From Candidatus Finniella inopinata (GTDB lineage Bacteria; Pseudomonadota; Alphaproteobacteria; Holosporales; Holosporaceae): a DNA stretch of 64,000 nucleotides. Shown here piece by piece: positions 26,675 to 35,949 of the stretch. The position numbers were made by a program, and so were the translations under genes. The DNA is taken from the NCBI GenBank assembly GCA_945888455.1, contig CAMCZV010000003.1:62001-126000 (forward strand), read 5' to 3'. How positions within the stretch are numbered: the stretch's first letter is position 1; every line of letters begins with the position of its first letter. A model generated the notes under the pieces. The model was not told the origin of the DNA. It did no database searches and saw only the letters and a list, made by a program, of their open reading frames with translations.

Positions 26675-26995
26675 TTATGCCGTGTGCTGGCCCTGTTTGT
26701 TCACCACTTGACGCAAATTCAGGGATGGTCGAAAACTGACACTTTTGCGTGCAGCGATCACTGCCTCTACTTTGGTTTTTGGATTTCTGCCCAAGCGTTC
26801 CTTTTTATTGTGAATTAAAAATGTACCAAATCCAATGATTTTGACATACTCGCTTTTTGCAATCAAATGGCTGAGTTCTGTTAAAATTGATTCCAGTATC
26901 ACATTGGCTTTTTCCATTGACATGCCCTGTTGGTTTTGCAACGCATCTCGTAAACAAGCTCGGGTCAACGTTTGCTGATGATCCTTTTTCTCCAT
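26675..26995 (-). CDS. ihfA: Integration host factor alpha subunit / HU-family DNA-bending protein
   Basis: 106 residues. The HU/IHF fold is clear: LTRACLRDALQNQQGMSMEK helix pair, VKIIGFGTFLIHNKKERLGR and the DNA-intercalating arm RNPKTKVEAVIAARKSVSFR with the conserved Pro-containing arm tip altered (RNPKTKVEAVIAA). The wording is closer to IHF-alpha than HU. It would bend DNA at specific sites in recombination and transcription. The second HU-type gene in the window (50297-50620) is a different member. It lies alone between trmB (convergent) and the L,D-transpeptidase gene on the same strand. Confidence 0.8.
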   Translation of the reverse strand: MEKKDHQQTLTRACLRDALQNQQGMSMEKANVILESILTELSHLIAKSEYVKIIGFGTFLIHNKKERLGRNPKTKVEAVIAARKSVSFRPSLNLRQVVNKQGQHTA

Positions 26996-27049
26996 GGTTT
27001 TTCCCCATAACTTTTTTGCTATTATTTCACGGATGAAGTTTTTTACAGG

Positions 27050-28273
27050 TTAATGGATTTGTTTTTTTTGATTTTTTATTCGTGGCTTTTGAAAAAGAGA
27101 CACCGTAGGACTATGGTTTGGCCCAAAATCTCGGATTTTTTTCACCAGATCATGGCCATAAACATCTGAAAAATATTGAATCACACCATTCTGTATCCAC
27201 AATCTGCGGTATACGGCGTAAACGGGAAAGGGATGCTTTAAAGTCACGTTTTTCTGGATTTTTTTATCTAATATTATGGAGATTGAACCATTTACCCCAT
27301 CACGGGACAAAATCTGTTCTGCCAAATCTTGAAAAGATTGTACACGAATACAGCCAATGCTATAGGCCCGATCAGGGTCAGCAAATAATTCTGGCTCATG
27401 GGTGCTGTGTAAAATAATAGCATCCGGACGACGGGTCAAAAATTTGACTTGCCCCAGATGGTTTTTGGGCCCAGGTTTTTGCAATAATTTGCCTTGGTGC
27501 CAATAATACCCATCTGTGCCCACCAAAGGGCCATAAATTTTATACTGAGAATGTGGCAAAACCCATGTGGGGTTAAAGACGATGCTGTAAATAAATCCAG
27601 AAAATTCGGGGGTTTTGGACTCGACTTTTCCGACCATAACCCGGCTATGCAATACACTGACCCCATGATCCATGACGTCTAATGTAAAGGCTGGAATATT
27701 GCACAAAATGTAATGTTTGGGCAAGGGGCCCATTTTTTGCCATTCTTTTTGCACATGGTCTATTTTTTCCATCAAAATCGGATTTTCCGTATTTAAAGCA
27801 TCAACGGTTTTTTCATCCAATACGCCAGTTACGGGCAGTTTCATCAACCCCTGCAGGGTTTTCAGGGCATTTTGAACAGCCAAAATATCGACAACGGATC
27901 CATGGATCACTGGCTCTGGATCTTTTGGCAGAAAATGCAATTGTTGCAGTGTCTGTACCAGAATCGTAAAATCGGGATGATTTGGATCCAAATCATGCAC
28001 GGCAATCACAGGACGTTGCGTGTTCGCCCAATAGGTCCGCATATCCTGCAGACACAAGGTCCATTGGGCACATTGCGGGTGCAACTCTGGGGTGAATGGT
28101 GTTAACGTTTTTGCATGACAGGCAAAAAAATAACAGACAAAAAACCCAGATATGATGGGGAATAAAAACCGTGTTATACTTTTTCCATTGTGATGCGTAT
28201 ACGGCCCAGCATGCAGATCCCTGATTATTCCGTGGATGTCTCCAGCCATTCTTGTAAGCATTTTTTTGTACAT
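27050..28273 (-). CDS. L,D-transpeptidase with peptidoglycan-binding domain (YcbB-like)
   Basis: Up to 407 residues; possible starts are 28273, 28261 and 28249. A signal anchor (FLFPIISGFFVCYFFACHA) precedes a PG-binding domain (AVQNALKTLQGLMKLPVTGV) and the YkuD catalytic domain. The catalytic motif is HSTHEPELFADPDRAYSIGC, with Cys308 in SIGCIRVQ. Such periplasmic enzymes make 3-3 cross-links in peptidoglycan or attach lipoproteins. All plausible start codons lie within the first 85 bp of the divergent ABC ATPase gene, so the two genes overlap head-to-head. That arrangement is rare, and one of the starts must be later than the first Met. Confidence 0.88.
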   Translation of the reverse strand: MYKKMLTRMAGDIHGIIRDLHAGPYTHHNGKSITRFLFPIISGFFVCYFFACHAKTLTPFTPELHPQCAQWTLCLQDMRTYWANTQRPVIAVHDLDPNHPDFTILVQTLQQLHFLPKDPEPVIHGSVVDILAVQNALKTLQGLMKLPVTGVLDEKTVDALNTENPILMEKIDHVQKEWQKMGPLPKHYILCNIPAFTLDVMDHGVSVLHSRVMVGKVESKTPEFSGFIYSIVFNPTWVLPHSQYKIYGPLVGTDGYYWHQGKLLQKPGPKNHLGQVKFLTRRPDAIILHSTHEPELFADPDRAYSIGCIRVQSFQDLAEQILSRDGVNGSISIILDKKIQKNVTLKHPFPVYAVYRRLWIQNGVIQYFSDVYGHDLVKKIRDFGPNHSPTVSLFQKPRIKNQKKQIH

Positions 28274-28954
28274 GCACTATCCGCCCATCACGATGATACT
28301 GAAATCTTAAAAGATCTGAGTTTTTCTGTCCACTCCGGAACCATTTTATCCATTATGGGGCCCAATGGTGGAGGAAAAACAACCCTGTTTCACACATTAT
28401 CGGGCATCAGAAAACCAACGTCTGGTCATTGGGGTTGGCAAGAAAATGGAAAAACATATGGTTTAAAACAAGGGGATTGGACCTATTTGCCCCAACGTTT
28501 TCAAGGCGATCGATCCTTTCCGCTGCGGGTTCAAGAATTTCTGAACATCAGCCACCCAATGTTGTCCAATCATGATATCGAGGCCGCATTGGATCAATTT
28601 AAACTGGGGGCCTATGTTCATGCGCGCATTCAATCGTTATCCGAGGGGCAATTTCAACGCCTGTTGTTTGCCCGATTATGGATGAAACCTACTCCCATTC
28701 TGTTTTTGGACGAACCCTTTGCCGGATTAGACGAACGCATCATCGACGATTTAATAGAGGTGATTCAACAATGGAAAGATCAGGGGCGCATTATTTTGCT
28801 CTCTCATCACAATCGGTTGCGTGCATTGCAGCATTTTCCAGATACGTTGTTGCTGGCTAGAAATCAGTATATATGCGGAACAAGTACGGATATTTTAACA
28901 CCCGAACGTTGGCAATCCTTTCATGATTCCATTTGTTCCAGCCAGTGTTGCTAG
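28193..28954 (+). CDS. ABC transporter ATP-binding protein, metal-type (ZnuC/MntB-like)
   Basis: 253 residues from ATG 28193 (GTG 28190 and ATG 28211 are alternatives). One ABC domain: Walker A MGPNGGGKTT, Q-loop in LPQRFQGDRSFPL, signature SLSEGQFQRLLFARLW (SEGQ instead of SGGQ), Walker B ILFLDEPFAGLDE and His-loop LLSHHN. The spacing and QRF-x-LPVxV-type stretch resemble zinc and manganese importers. No permease or binding-protein gene is next to it, so its partner must lie elsewhere. A TATACT at 28175-28180 is only about 13 bp before the ATG, hinting at a very short or absent leader. It overlaps the 5' end of the divergent L,D-transpeptidase gene. Confidence 0.8.
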   Translation: MRIRPSMQIPDYSVDVSSHSCKHFFVHALSAHHDDTEILKDLSFSVHSGTILSIMGPNGGGKTTLFHTLSGIRKPTSGHWGWQENGKTYGLKQGDWTYLPQRFQGDRSFPLRVQEFLNISHPMLSNHDIEAALDQFKLGAYVHARIQSLSEGQFQRLLFARLWMKPTPILFLDEPFAGLDERIIDDLIEVIQQWKDQGRIILLSHHNRLRALQHFPDTLLLARNQYICGTSTDILTPERWQSFHDSICSSQCC

Positions 28955-29037
28955 GCCAGAATTTGTTGGGGTAACGGGCATGACTTTTCATGCGCTACAT
29001 TTTATAATGACGAGAAGGTATGCATTTCTGAATCATC

Positions 29038-31638
29038 ATGAAAATTTTATGGAGCTGGCTAAACGAGCACCTTTCTGTGACCCACAGCATTGATGAGGTG
29101 ATATCGGGCTTAACGCATTCTGGAACAGAAACAGAGATGATTCCGGTATACTCTTGGACTGCTGGATTTCAAGTGGGCCATGTTTTATCCGTATCACCTC
29201 ATCCCAATGCGGAACATTTACAGGTATGCACGGTAGATTTGGGTAACGGCACCATGGCATCCATTGTTTGTGGGGCGCGCAATGTCAGAGCCCATTTAAA
29301 AACCATTGTGGCATTACCAGGATGTGTGCTGCCTGGCAGCCCCACCCCGCTGGCCACGTGCGTTCTGCGTGGTATCCCCAGTCATGGCATGTTGTGTTCT
29401 GCACGCGAATTATCCATGCAAGACATCTGGAAAGATACAGATGGTTTGATCGAATTGCCAGAGGATACCCCTGTTGGCAAACCATTGCGTGATTTTTTGC
29501 CGCAAGATGATGGGTTATTGCAATTGAATGTCACACCCAATCGTGGGGATTTATTCAGCCATCGCGGGGTGGCTCGGGAGTTGGTGGCCTTGGGGTTAGG
29601 GCACAAGAAAACAACGCTGACGGATCAATTTTTGTCCAATCCTGAATCCTATGCCATGGCTTTGCTGAATCCTGATGGTGTACAATTAACGGCAACGGGA
29701 TGCCTGTTTTTTCAACTGTGTCAGATGGATCAGGTGGATCAAAAAGAAACGCCCCCTTTGATGAAACGCCGTTTGGTGGAATTATCTACAAAATTACACA
29801 GCTCTTGTGTGGATCTGACCAATTATATGGCCGAGGATACGGGGCAGCCCATGCATGTTTTTGATGCCGATGCCATTTCTGGCACGATTCAGGTGCGAAA
29901 CAGCACAGAAGGTGAAATATTTTGTGCCCTAGATGGTGGAACCCATACGTTACCCAGTGGTTGCACGGTGATTTCTGATGCAGAGGGCATTTTATCTTTG
30001 GCGGGCATCATGGGGGGCATGCGTGGACGATGTCAGCCCACCACACGACGTATTTTATTGGAAGCCGCGTGCTTTGATCCTGCTGGCATTGCACGTACAG
30101 GTCGATTAACGCGCATCAACAGTGCGTCTCGGGCTCGATTCGAGCGTGGTGTGGATCCGGCTCTATCCACCCCGGTTCTTGCCCAATCGGCCCAATGGGT
30201 TGGCCAGCATACGGGCGCTGTGACGGATGGGGTGTCGCGATGCGGTCAGCACACTGATGCACGATCCATATCTTTTAACCCAAACGCTGTTTTTGAACGA
30301 TGTGGGGTTTCCTTATCGCACAAAACCATCCGTACACGATTGGAAAATTGGGGTGCACACATCCAGATCTCAGAAACACACGCCAGAACCAGCCCTTTGG
30401 CCGAAAAATCAGGGGAAAATTCCACCCCAAATACTCCATCGGCACCATTGCCAGAGTTAATCCCAGAGGGATCCCTGTGGACGGTCACCCCACCATCATG
30501 GCGCTGGGATTGGCAAGATTCATGGGATTGCGTTACGGAAACCTTGCGTGGGCAAGGTTATACAGAGGTTCCCATTACACCTTTTGGCAGAGAACCTGGG
30601 AACAAAACCACTTTCAACTCGATCAGCAAGGGATTGGCCCCTGTGGATTATGATCTGGCGCGATCCATGCGATCCTTTTGGATCACTATGGGTCTGTACG
30701 AGGCCGTAACGTGGTCGTTTGTTTCGGAATCCATGGCGCAACCCTTTTTTATGGGAACAGAAGAATCATGGAATCAGTTGCATTTGTGTAATCCCTTATC
30801 CAAAGAATTGAGCGTTTTGCGTCCCAGCATCTTGCCCTCATTGGTTTCCGTTGCCCAACATCATCAAAAATATGGACTGGCCTTTCAACCCATTTTTGAA
30901 ATTGGTCCGCGATTTTTAGGCCTATCCCCAGAATCACAAGACGAACATTTGGCCGCATTATGGCCCATCAAAAAATCGGAATCCTGGTTGCCCAACGACC
31001 CAAATGCACCAAAAGAATGGTCATTTTACGACATTAAGGCGATGGTTGATCGGTGCGTTACGGCACTAGGCATCACACATACATCATGGGTTCGTGCCCA
31101 TCAGCCTTGGTATCATCCTGGTCGATCTGGTCAGTTGGTGCATCAAAGGGATGGTAAAGAGATGGTATTGGCCACCATTGGGCAACTGCATCCTCGTTTA
31201 AATATGCCATTTTTTGGTGCAGAGCTGTGTTTAAATGCATGGCAGCGTTCTGAAAAAAGTCCGGCCTATAGGGTTAAATCCTTGCAACCTGTGGGTAAAG
31301 ATCTGTCCTTTTACATTTCAGATGCCCATTTGGTCGGTCATACCCTAGATGCAGTGCGTTCTTTGGATATACCAGAACTGGATCATATTCTGATTACGGA
31401 CATGTTTAATGATGAGAAACGGGAGCCCAAGGATGGCGGTGGAAAAAGAGATAAGCCGGAATCAGAAGGGCACACCCGTTCCATCACCATCCGGTGTATT
31501 TTTCAACCCATTAGTGGGCCATTTTCCAGCAAAGAATTGCATGAATTAATGGTTGTTGTTGTACAGTGTGCCCAAAAAGACGGATGGATTTTACGGGGAT
31601 CATTGGATGATATTGTGCCAGTAGCGCCAAATCCATGA
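29038..31638 (+). CDS. pheT: Phenylalanyl-tRNA synthetase beta subunit
   Basis: 866 residues. The N-terminal tRNA-binding OB domain shows VGHVLSVSPHPNAEHLQVCT, then B3/B4 with the editing site (NVTPNRGDLFSHRGVARELV), B5, the catalytic-like core (RSFWITMGLYEAVTWSF; LCNPLSKELSVLRPSILPSL) and the FDX-ACB anticodon-binding domain at the C-terminus (LQPVGKDLSFYISDAH). It pairs with PheS as alpha2beta2 and clears Tyr-tRNA-Phe. In most bacteria pheS is directly upstream; here the upstream gene is an ABC ATPase, 83 bp away. Two low-complexity Ser/Pro/Glu inserts (around 30370-30480 and 31425-31480) have no counterpart in the family core. It overlaps trmL by 4 bp. Confidence 0.96.
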   Translation: MKILWSWLNEHLSVTHSIDEVISGLTHSGTETEMIPVYSWTAGFQVGHVLSVSPHPNAEHLQVCTVDLGNGTMASIVCGARNVRAHLKTIVALPGCVLPGSPTPLATCVLRGIPSHGMLCSARELSMQDIWKDTDGLIELPEDTPVGKPLRDFLPQDDGLLQLNVTPNRGDLFSHRGVARELVALGLGHKKTTLTDQFLSNPESYAMALLNPDGVQLTATGCLFFQLCQMDQVDQKETPPLMKRRLVELSTKLHSSCVDLTNYMAEDTGQPMHVFDADAISGTIQVRNSTEGEIFCALDGGTHTLPSGCTVISDAEGILSLAGIMGGMRGRCQPTTRRILLEAACFDPAGIARTGRLTRINSASRARFERGVDPALSTPVLAQSAQWVGQHTGAVTDGVSRCGQHTDARSISFNPNAVFERCGVSLSHKTIRTRLENWGAHIQISETHARTSPLAEKSGENSTPNTPSAPLPELIPEGSLWTVTPPSWRWDWQDSWDCVTETLRGQGYTEVPITPFGREPGNKTTFNSISKGLAPVDYDLARSMRSFWITMGLYEAVTWSFVSESMAQPFFMGTEESWNQLHLCNPLSKELSVLRPSILPSLVSVAQHHQKYGLAFQPIFEIGPRFLGLSPESQDEHLAALWPIKKSESWLPNDPNAPKEWSFYDIKAMVDRCVTALGITHTSWVRAHQPWYHPGRSGQLVHQRDGKEMVLATIGQLHPRLNMPFFGAELCLNAWQRSEKSPAYRVKSLQPVGKDLSFYISDAHLVGHTLDAVRSLDIPELDHILITDMFNDEKREPKDGGGKRDKPESEGHTRSITIRCIFQPISGPFSSKELHELMVVVVQCAQKDGWILRGSLDDIVPVAPNP

Positions 31639-32246
31639 CAAAATCTGATAGGGCATCGTCTGATAGGGCATCGTCTGAACATTTGATGACACACTTAGCA
31701 CAGCCCATTGATCCTCTTGATCTGCCGGGTTCAGAGCATCAGCAGGGGTCTGGCTCTTTAAGTAAGACCATTTCTCTGCAAAACTCTATTACTTGTGTAT
31801 TATATCAACCAGAAATTCCGGGCAACACCGGAACATTAATGCGTCTAGCGGCCTGTTGGAATGCGCCATTGGTTTTGATTGGTCCATTGGGATTTGTGTG
31901 GTCGGATAAACATTTAAAACGGGCCAGCATGGATTATGCCCAATATTGTAAACCCACTATTCACGATTCGTGGTCGGATTATCAAAACCACTGGGCAAAC
32001 GCACCACACCGGACCATTGCCGTCGTGCCGCGCGAAGGGGTGTCATACAGAGACTTTGTTTTTCAGCCAAGCGATCACCTGATCATGGGGTCAGAAAGTT
32101 GTGGACTGCCCCGAAGGATCATTTCTGAATGCGACCACAGCATTCACATTCCTATGCAGCCGTCCGCTCGATCCATGAATTTGGCCATTGCGGGGGCCCT
32201 TGTGTGGGCAGAGGGTTTGTTTAAAACCCAAAACCCATGTGTTTAA
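31635..32246 (+). CDS. trmL: tRNA (cytidine/uridine-34-2'-O)-methyltransferase
   Basis: 203 residues, with a SPOUT domain in about residues 52-200. Knot motifs are LYQPEIPGNTGTLMRLAACW, LIMGSESCGLPRRII and RSMNLAIAGALVWAE. TrmL methylates the wobble base of tRNA-Leu isoacceptors. The first 48 residues are an extra Ser/Asp-rich extension created partly by a 15-bp repeat and have no family match, so a later start such as Met18 (31686) is possible. Its ATG lies in the pheT stop (ATGA), indicating translational coupling. TrmL is usually about 155 residues. Confidence 0.88.
   Translation: MTKSDRASSDRASSEHLMTHLAQPIDPLDLPGSEHQQGSGSLSKTISLQNSITCVLYQPEIPGNTGTLMRLAACWNAPLVLIGPLGFVWSDKHLKRASMDYAQYCKPTIHDSWSDYQNHWANAPHRTIAVVPREGVSYRDFVFQPSDHLIMGSESCGLPRRIISECDHSIHIPMQPSARSMNLAIAGALVWAEGLFKTQNPCV
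31644..31678. repeat. 15-bp tandem repeat at the 5' end of trmL
   Basis: TCTGATAGGGCATCG at 31644-31658 is repeated at 31659-31673 and followed by a partial third copy TCTGA. It encodes SDRAS-SDRAS-SE. The 15-bp period keeps the reading frame. Confidence 0.85.
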
Positions 32247-32313
32247 TATCCCCCTTTCTGCAACCATTTTTCAGGAAAGCCCCAAAAAAGGGGCAAGGAA
32301 AAAAGGGCGCCAA

Positions 32314-33390
32314 TTAATCTGTCGTCATATCGTTAAATTTTGCCGTTTTGAAAAAATCTGAGGTCTGGTTTTGATCTGTTTCCATTGGATTTTGAATAAA
32401 ATGATCTGACAAATCCGTACGATTCTCATTGTTCTTGGAACCTCTATCATCCTCATTCCCTTTGGTCTGCCACGTGGTTTTCTCTTTTAAAGAAGAATCT
32501 GCATCATGCTTTTTGATCAATTTCCCATACTTGGTTTTCCAACCGGGCTCTGTGATCAGGTCACCTTTTTTGCCACCAAACAATTCCATATAATAGACCC
32601 ATTTGTCTTTTTTGTTTTTAAACATAAAACCAAACACGGATTCTTGATTTTTTTTAACCAATCGTTTTTTAATGGCCCCACGAACGGTTTTCTTTGTACA
32701 GGTAAAACGCGTGACCTCTTTTCCATCAATGCTTAGGATACTCTTTTCAACTTTTGAAAACGTAACCTTTGGTGCAAACTTTTGTTTTGCCTGGGGCGCA
32801 GCACCTTTTTTCTTAACCTCTTCCTTACTCTTTGCCCCCTTCTTAGTATTTGCCGCCTCTTTTTTTGTATTTTCTTCTTGACCCTTTTTCAGATTATTTT
32901 TTTCGAATATTTTCTTGATCAGTCCAGGTATGGCCGTATCAGATTGTACATTTTTATTCAGCATGCCCAACACTGTTTTTGCAGGGTTTACATCACAAGC
33001 ATCATATATTTTCTCTGCGATTTTTTCATAAGATTCGCGGGGGTTCAGGGGAATATCTATGGCCTTTTTACCGTCCAGAACATATAATTTGCGCCCGATC
33101 TTGATCAGAATTACATTTTTGATGGGACACTCTAACCAATCGATCTGTCCTGTTTTTCCGTTGTTTTTGAATAGCTTTTTAAGGGCTTTTTTCTCTATTT
33201 TCTCTAAATTTTTTTGGTTTAGGTCTTTGACGTTACATACAAAACCCCTTGTTTTAAAGTCGGTTTTTTTTCTTTTTGCGAAGTTTTTCTCTTCTTTTTG
33301 CACCGATTCTTTACAAAAAACCGGTGCAATGGCGAAAATATTCATTACAAAAAATAAAAACACCCATCTATACTCAACCTGATTAAACAT
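32314..33390 (-). CDS. Secreted Lys-rich protein of unknown function
   Basis: 358 residues. A signal peptide is clear (FLFFVMNIFAIAPVFC). I recognise no family. The mature protein has two compact blocks: RGFVCNVKDLNQKNLEKIEK to LDGKKAIDIPLNPRESYEKI, and VTFSKVEKSILSIDGKEVTR to MELFGGKKGDLITEPGW. They are separated by a Lys/Ala/Glu-rich linker (about residues 165-205, TKKEAANTKKGAKSKEEVKK). The C-terminus is Asn/Asp/Gln-rich and polar. Base composition is more AT-rich than in the housekeeping genes around. It follows the 777-residue IxGW protein on the same strand after 75 bp, so the two may be one unit. A surface or effector role is inference. Confidence 0.65.
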   Translation of the reverse strand: MFNQVEYRWVFLFFVMNIFAIAPVFCKESVQKEEKNFAKRKKTDFKTRGFVCNVKDLNQKNLEKIEKKALKKLFKNNGKTGQIDWLECPIKNVILIKIGRKLYVLDGKKAIDIPLNPRESYEKIAEKIYDACDVNPAKTVLGMLNKNVQSDTAIPGLIKKIFEKNNLKKGQEENTKKEAANTKKGAKSKEEVKKKGAAPQAKQKFAPKVTFSKVEKSILSIDGKEVTRFTCTKKTVRGAIKKRLVKKNQESVFGFMFKNKKDKWVYYMELFGGKKGDLITEPGWKTKYGKLIKKHDADSSLKEKTTWQTKGNEDDRGSKNNENRTDLSDHFIQNPMETDQNQTSDFFKTAKFNDMTTD

Positions 33391-33465
33391 TAAAAAATCC
33401 TGAAATTTGTCTCCTTTTCTTTATTATAGTATTTTTTAAATCTTTTGCAAAAAAATATACAATCA

Positions 33466-35799
33466 TCAGTCCTGGCTTGTATCAGCCAAATGCCAAGGTT
33501 CAGTCAATTCAGCATAATTAACCACCTCACCATCATTGTTTACTGGATTCGTAGCTGAATCCCGATGAATAACAGAAATCAAATTGGATGCATTATGCAA
33601 TTGTTGATTTTTAACCAAGCATGCAAAGTCACGGCCCAGATCTTTTTCTAAATATCTACGCATTCCATCTGTAATCTCTGCCGATCCTTTACGCCCAGCC
33701 TCAGAATCGCAGACACGACCAACCACAATACCGATGGGAGGACTTCCTGGATTCTTTAATTGATCTGAAAATCCATATTTAATCATGCCTTTTATCTTGT
33801 TGTTGCATTCTAAAATCAGAGTACCGACTTTAAATGGAACACCATCTATATATTTACCCTCTAAATGGGTGTGGTCCAATTTTTTACCCGTTCGCATCAA
33901 CAGCTCGACGTTCAAATGACTCAAAACTTCTTGCTCTGTGGCATCATTTTTCAGATTCAGTCGCACATGAAAATCTGTAAAGTTCTTGTCAAAAATTTTC
34001 CATGCTTTGTAAAAAACATCTGCAATGGCAATGGGTGTCTTATCTTTTTTGATCTGACCAAAACTGATGGTCCGCCCTGCGTCGTGGGCAAAACCATATA
34101 TGCCTTTTTCCCCAATGCACCATTGTATCGTCCACCCATTAATATGGACTTCTTTTTGTTTTACTTTCTTCGTATGCCATGCGCCTTCTTCTATACCTTT
34201 GGACATGCGCTTGATTTCGTCTGTCCATTTTATGCCTGATTGATCTTTGCCACAGGCATAAAATTCTCCATTTTCCAAAATACGGGTATGTTCATCCGGA
34301 GACATCTTAAAATGAATCCCTGTATGATTAACTGGGGAACTATTGTTCCTATTGTTGCACCAACTATCGTCATAGATACAGTCTGTACCTGGCATAAATT
34401 TAATATCGGTATAGATTAAGCGCTGATTTTCGTATTGATTCTCGATTTTATCAATTAAACCCCGCTGATCTTCAGGAAGTGCATCAATCACTTTTAATCG
34501 ATAATTTCTTAGTTTTTTCCAAACCCACAGGGAAAAGTCATCATCCATAGGCTCATCTTCATTTTCCAGGAATCCATAATCTACATACACATAATACGAT
34601 CCTATAGGGTCGGGTAAATCATTAAAATTCTTCTTGCGAGAGATGCCAAATCGCAAACATCCTGTTGGGGGCTTGTTCAAAGCACCCATATCAAATTTTA
34701 TAAGGTTTATCCTATTAGGGATGTAGGGACCCGCCACAGGATGCGCCCCATCCAGCGACATAGCCTTCATAGCTCTACCCACCCGCTTAACATGCCCAGG
34801 ACGAGATTGTAGCAAGTCTTTTCGACTATCCTCAAAAAACACAGCCTCCTCGTTTTCAGACTCTGGATCATATTTCCACACGATCTCTTTGCTAGAAACG
34901 GGACGCTTAAGGGCTTTTGATAGGGCTTGTATTAGGGCAAGCTGTGCCATTTCTTTGCCTTTGATCACCTGAGAAAAGGTATACACCTTTAATGCAGGAT
35001 CTTTTTTCTGTAAGGCTATACATAAAATGTCTTTTAATGAGAGTTGGGCAACACCAGAGGGAACGATCTTTTTCCATTGTACAACGGTAATGGTTTTATT
35101 GTCCTTGGTTCCAGCGGCATAAACACCTTTAGGGGTTTCTTGCGCGGAAAACGCCCATCCATTAATCGTAATCTTTTGATTTTTTTTTGCACTTTTACTC
35201 TGTTTTAACATATTCCTAAATTCGTCCAAAGTGACAACATCATCGTAAAGTTCAGCTTCAATATCGTGCTTTTTATTTTCTTTGGAAAATGTTTTCAAAT
35301 ATCCAATTTCGATCCTCTCACCTCTTAAAATATTCTTGTGAGTTTCTTTATCAATCGGAACCTTTTGAATGCGTGGAATATCATCCTTGCTGATAACACT
35401 TCCCGTTTTATGATCCACCCAAACATCGGCGGGGATATGCTTGGATCGACCAATCTTACAATCTGCACTAACCGGTACATATTCTCCGGAACCTGAAGGT
35501 TCTAGACCCAGCTTTCTGGTTTGATTTGATTTGGAAACCATATGCGTATTCGGGCCACCTGGTCTCGCTCTTGAAAAAAATGTAAAAAATTGGACCCACT
35601 CCCATTGATCTGGTATCTTTTTCGGTTTAATTTTCGATCTACTTCTGGATCTATTATTTCTATATTTCGATCTACTTCTGGATTTACTTCTGGATCTACT
35701 GCTCGTTTGTACAGCAGCATCTTCCGAAAGCGCTTCTTCCGCAATCACAGGACTGATAAAACCCAGCAAACTGCTAAAAATCCATAACCAAGAGTACAT
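33466..35799 (-). CDS. Large secreted protein with an Arg-Ser tract and two IxGW modules
   Basis: 777 residues. The signal peptide is about residues 1-20 (WLWIFSSLLGFISPVIA). Residues 33-57 form an Arg-Ser tract (RSRSKSRSRSK, RSRSRSK). Two repeats begin at residue 212 (ITINGWAFSAQETPKGVYAA) and residue 553 (VHINGWTIQWCIGEKGIYGF). Each continues with a strand reading TITVVQWKK or TISFGQIKK, then a helix (LSLKDILCIALQ or IAIADVFYKAW). The second repeat ends in a conserved block LILECNNKIKGMIKYGFSDQ. The middle (about 360-540) contains a Cys-pair segment TDCIYDDSWCNNRNNS. I recognise no known family. The paralogous fragments across the pseudo-tRNA-Thr share the same module. Confidence 0.7.
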   Translation of the reverse strand: MYSWLWIFSSLLGFISPVIAEEALSEDAAVQTSSRSRSKSRSRSKYRNNRSRSRSKIKPKKIPDQWEWVQFFTFFSRARPGGPNTHMVSKSNQTRKLGLEPSGSGEYVPVSADCKIGRSKHIPADVWVDHKTGSVISKDDIPRIQKVPIDKETHKNILRGERIEIGYLKTFSKENKKHDIEAELYDDVVTLDEFRNMLKQSKSAKKNQKITINGWAFSAQETPKGVYAAGTKDNKTITVVQWKKIVPSGVAQLSLKDILCIALQKKDPALKVYTFSQVIKGKEMAQLALIQALSKALKRPVSSKEIVWKYDPESENEEAVFFEDSRKDLLQSRPGHVKRVGRAMKAMSLDGAHPVAGPYIPNRINLIKFDMGALNKPPTGCLRFGISRKKNFNDLPDPIGSYYVYVDYGFLENEDEPMDDDFSLWVWKKLRNYRLKVIDALPEDQRGLIDKIENQYENQRLIYTDIKFMPGTDCIYDDSWCNNRNNSSPVNHTGIHFKMSPDEHTRILENGEFYACGKDQSGIKWTDEIKRMSKGIEEGAWHTKKVKQKEVHINGWTIQWCIGEKGIYGFAHDAGRTISFGQIKKDKTPIAIADVFYKAWKIFDKNFTDFHVRLNLKNDATEQEVLSHLNVELLMRTGKKLDHTHLEGKYIDGVPFKVGTLILECNNKIKGMIKYGFSDQLKNPGSPPIGIVVGRVCDSEAGRKGSAEITDGMRRYLEKDLGRDFACLVKNQQLHNASNLISVIHRDSATNPVNNDGEVVNYAELTEPWHLADTSQD
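35629..35703. repeat. Arg-Ser coding repeat in the 777-residue gene
   Basis: The sequence alternates GATCTACTTCTG- and ATCTATTATTTC-like 6-18 bp units on the plus strand, encoding the RSRSKSRSRSK and RSRSRSK runs (residues 33-57). The degenerate units suggest slippage-driven expansion. Confidence 0.7.
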
Positions 35800-35949
35800 T
35801 GTTTATCCTTTAAGGGGTACAGCGATGCTCTAAGAATAGCAATCAAATATTTTTTTTAAATAAAAATCACATGAAAAATGTCAATGTCAAACCGTACAGT
35901 ATTGGATGCGGTTTTTTATATCTATGGGGGTTTCTTATCAATGCCAGGG

